Assembly (NCBI RefSeq): GCF_046299575.1
Contig: NZ_JBKBHX010000002.1
Coordinates: forward strand, 496,001 to 560,000
DNA length: 64,000 bases
Direction: 5' to 3'
Source of the DNA: Thermaurantimonas sp046299575
Lineage (GTDB): Bacteria > Bacteroidota > Bacteroidia > Flavobacteriales > Schleiferiaceae
The position numbers and the translations under genes are program-made. Of the stretch, positions 62,399-64,000 are shown one piece after another. The notes under the pieces are model-generated. The model was given only the letters and a program-made list of their open reading frames with translations. It did no database searches and was not told the DNA's origin. The stretch's first letter is position 1; every line of letters begins with the position of its first letter.

Positions 62399-63478
62399 TT
62401 ACCACTTTTTGTAAATAACTCCTGAACTGTGGTCGTTCATGGCTCCGGTCACTGAGCTCAGCACGTTTATCCGATCATGCCAGCGCAAATATCCCATAAG
62501 AGCGAATATGATAGCTTCTTTGTACTCAACTATTTGGTTGTTGGGAATTATCAGTTCTGCACTTGTGCTTTCCTTTAATTTTTTAATTAGTAAAGGGTGG
62601 TAAGCTCCTCCGCCTGTTACCAGCACTTTACCCGTTTTTGGAATATCACTTGAAATGCGCTTTACAATGTGCTCAATGGCAGTATGCATTAAGTCGCGAG
62701 GATCAAAGGCAGGCTCATAGATTTGGTCGAGAAATATGTTTTCAATCCATTCGCGACCGAGAGATTTTGGGGGAGGCTTTTTGTAATACTCAATATTTTC
62801 CCATTGCTGGTAGAGTTCAGAAATAAATTTTCCTTTCGATGAGTACATGCCGTTTCGGTCCATACTGTCGCCCAATCGCTCTGCCCACCTGTTCAGCACA
62901 AAATTTACCGGGCAGATGTCCCAGGCTCTTCGTTTTCCATTGATGTGCAAACTGATATTAGCGAATCCACCCAAATTCAAACAGGCATCGTATTCGCCGA
63001 AAAGCAACTCATCGCCAATAGGTACTAACGGTGCTCCCTGACCTCCTAATGCCACATCCTGACTTCTGAAGTCGCAGACTACATTAAAGCCTGTCAACGC
63101 CATGATGGTAGCCCCGTGCCCAAGCTGAAGTGTAAGCCCTGTGTCTGGTTCGTGAAAAATGGTATGACCGTGAGAACTTATTATAAGATTTTGTACTGAT
63201 TCGTTAGAATAGCCTTGAACTGCATTTTTAAATTCCTCGCTCTCCATAAAGCGAAGAATTTGAAAAGCAATGTAGCGGCCGTAGTGCACATTCATGCTAC
63301 ACAGGTACAAGCCATTTTTGGTATGCAGTTGTGAAAGTTCTTGTTTCCATTCCTTGTCATATTCAAGGGTAATGGCAGACAATAGCTTGTAACTTACTGG
63401 ATCAAAGCCTTCAAAATCACAGAGTGCCAGGTCTATACCATCGAGTGATGTACCTGACATTACACCGATTACAAGCAT
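62399..63478 (-). CDS. anmK: Anhydro-N-acetylmuramic acid kinase
   Basis: Peptidoglycan recycling enzyme that hydrolyses and phosphorylates anhMurNAc to MurNAc-6-P. From the ATG at 63478, 359 residues, normal. Opening G-V-M-S-G-T-S-L-D-G-I-D is the ATP-phosphate loop, D-F-R-S-Q-D-V-A-L-G-G-Q-G-A-P-L at about 138-153 carries the catalytic Asp region, and L-N-L-G-G-F-A-N-I is typical. A TTG one codon upstream is not needed. MurNAc recycling partner genes (nagZ, ampG) are not adjacent. Confidence 0.95.
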   Translation of the reverse strand: MLVIGVMSGTSLDGIDLALCDFEGFDPVSYKLLSAITLEYDKEWKQELSQLHTKNGLYLCSMNVHYGRYIAFQILRFMESEEFKNAVQGYSNESVQNLIISSHGHTIFHEPDTGLTLQLGHGATIMALTGFNVVCDFRSQDVALGGQGAPLVPIGDELLFGEYDACLNLGGFANISLHINGKRRAWDICPVNFVLNRWAERLGDSMDRNGMYSSKGKFISELYQQWENIEYYKKPPPKSLGREWIENIFLDQIYEPAFDPRDLMHTAIEHIVKRISSDIPKTGKVLVTGGGAYHPLLIKKLKESTSAELIIPNNQIVEYKEAIIFALMGYLRWHDRINVLSSVTGAMNDHSSGVIYKKW

Positions 63479-63662
63479 CAAAAATTAGAATATGCCGTAA
63501 ATGTACCCTACCTGACTTGAATATCGAATACCAATCTGGAAAAGGTCATCTCTTTATGTCGTTGCAAATCGATCTATAAAATAAGATTAAAGCTACAATC
63601 TTCCCTAGAAATGAGATATATAGCCAAATTAAAAAAGCACAAAAGCTGATTTATACCTACGA

Positions 63663-63830
63663 TTACCTCTCTCCAGCTTGTTCGTGCTTACGCATCTCAG
63701 TAAGCCAATAAATAAAAGCTCCAAATCCAATAAAAAGGAGTAAGTGGTTGGGAATATTTCCTAATATGGGAAGGATTTGAAAGGTCCACTCAAAAAAATC
63801 GGCCAATGCGTAAGCTATCTTTGATACCAT
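63663..63830 (-). CDS. Small membrane protein, DUF6341-like
   Basis: From the ATG at 63830, 55 residues: an amphipathic N-terminal helix followed by one membrane helix (about 30-48: L-L-L-F-I-G-F-G-A-F-I-Y-W) and a charged tail. Size, the I-G-F-x-A-F-x-Y-W segment and the gene's isolation match small Bacteroidota proteins sometimes misannotated as uracil phosphoribosyltransferase. Function unknown. A longer frame upstream has no support, and a two-box promoter lies within it. Confidence 0.65.
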   Translation of the reverse strand: MVSKIAYALADFFEWTFQILPILGNIPNHLLLFIGFGAFIYWLTEMRKHEQAGER

Positions 63831-63846
63831 ACCCTTTATTTTGCCG

Positions 63847-63880
63847 CAAAAATAAGTACCCATTGGTAGGTATAAGCAAA
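63847..63880 (-). promoter_or_regulatory. Promoter of the small membrane protein gene
   Basis: Minus strand TTTG (63877-63880), 22 nt, TATTTTTG (63847-63854), 16 nt before the ATG at 63830. Both boxes fit the Bacteroidota consensus. Confidence 0.5.
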
Positions 63881-64000
63881 TTTTTTGAAAAAAAGACTGC
63901 CAACAAAGCCATTGCATTGATTGTTTTCGAGCTGCTTTTTTCTTTAGCAATGTTGGCTGTTCACAAGTATTTAAGAAACAATCCATCACCTTCAATGATT
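63863..64000 (+). CDS. Possible start of a small membrane protein, truncated at window edge
   Basis: An open plus-strand frame with no stop to the right edge. From the TTG at 63863 it reads 46 codons with a basic N-terminus, a hydrophobic helix (A-L-I-V-F-E-L-L-F-S-L-A-M-L), then H-K-Y-L-R-N-N-P. A TATCTTTG box sits at 63816-63823, 39 nt upstream of the TTG. No ATG is available at the start, and the protein continues outside, so this is tentative. Confidence 0.4.
   Translation, partial: MVGISKFFEKKTANKAIALIVFELLFSLAMLAVHKYLRNNPSPSMI

Noticed and set aside
1..64000. Phage, IS elements, CRISPR arrays, restriction or abortive-infection systems
   Set aside because: No integrase, transposase, cas, restriction or abortive-infection gene and no regularly spaced direct repeats were seen.

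Overview
The window is from a member of the Bacteroidota (Flavobacteriia/Sphingobacteriia-like; I would not name a genus). Lineage evidence: several exported proteins end in type IX secretion (T9SS) sorting domains with the W/F-x-L-Y-P-N-P start; MurF is fused to alanine racemase; a heavy-metal RND pump is fused to a TolC-like outer-membrane factor; glycogen synthase is the GT3 type; a DUF4175 protein is present; and many genes are preceded by the Bacteroidota -7 box TAnnTTTG, with no obvious Shine-Dalgarno sequences. I see no phage, insertion sequence, CRISPR array, integrase or rRNA. It reads as ordinary chromosome with about 62 protein genes and two tRNAs.

Layout. 1-550: start of an exported TolB-like protein cut by the left edge. 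988-4973 (+): PfkB-type sugar kinase, kbl, cystathionine gamma-synthase, TrkA-like K+ regulator. 4976-8161 (-): archaeal-type ATP-dependent DNA ligase followed by a PAS kinase lacking an ATPase domain. 8210-11095 (-): yicC-gmk-nadD-DUF2200-DUF1801. 11173-17915 (-): secreted hydrolases (Lys-C-like protease and M1 aminopeptidase, both T9SS cargo; esterase), a lipoprotein, an EamA transporter and a TraB/GumN protein. 18152-22682: rsmI, a conserved hypothetical, tdk and murF-alr. 22683-23450: a gene-free block with REP-like palindromes and one of two copies of a GC-rich structured repeat (the other is at 17962-18110). 23451-26114 (-): outer-membrane beta-barrel, then phoH-purC. 26221-30710 (+): a tight six-gene run from a SAM hydrolase to a nucleoside-phosphorylase/spore-photoproduct-lyase-like/SDR trio.

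30713-49000 contains pgk, holB, glycogen synthase, and the divergent pair DUF4175-ybeY-mnmG-methyltransferase (-) / gltX-folB (+), then tRNA-Cys, an ALDH7-type dehydrogenase, Nudix, a MORN-type repeat protein and rpiB. From about 32 kb to 49 kb the DNA is visibly more AT-rich than its flanks. A near-perfect parS-like 16-mer lies at the ybeY/mnmG junction. 46857-53614 (-): DUF3298 lipoprotein, then a metal efflux cluster (small His-rich protein, RND-OMF fusion, adaptor lipoprotein). 53648-55182 (+): tadA, a membrane protein, bacilliredoxin, ending in a clear terminator. 55230-64000: tRNA-Arg, PASTA protein/T9SS protein/RluD-type pseudouridine synthase operon, two GT2 glycosyltransferases, hemN, anmK and two small membrane proteins at the right edge.

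Best leads: the nucleosidase/SPL-like/SDR cassette, whose radical-SAM member may lack the hydrogen-donor cysteine of spore photoproduct lyase; the parS-like site beside mnmG; the two-copy structured repeat; and a symmetric divergent promoter whose two -7 boxes are the arms of one palindrome (40486-40503).
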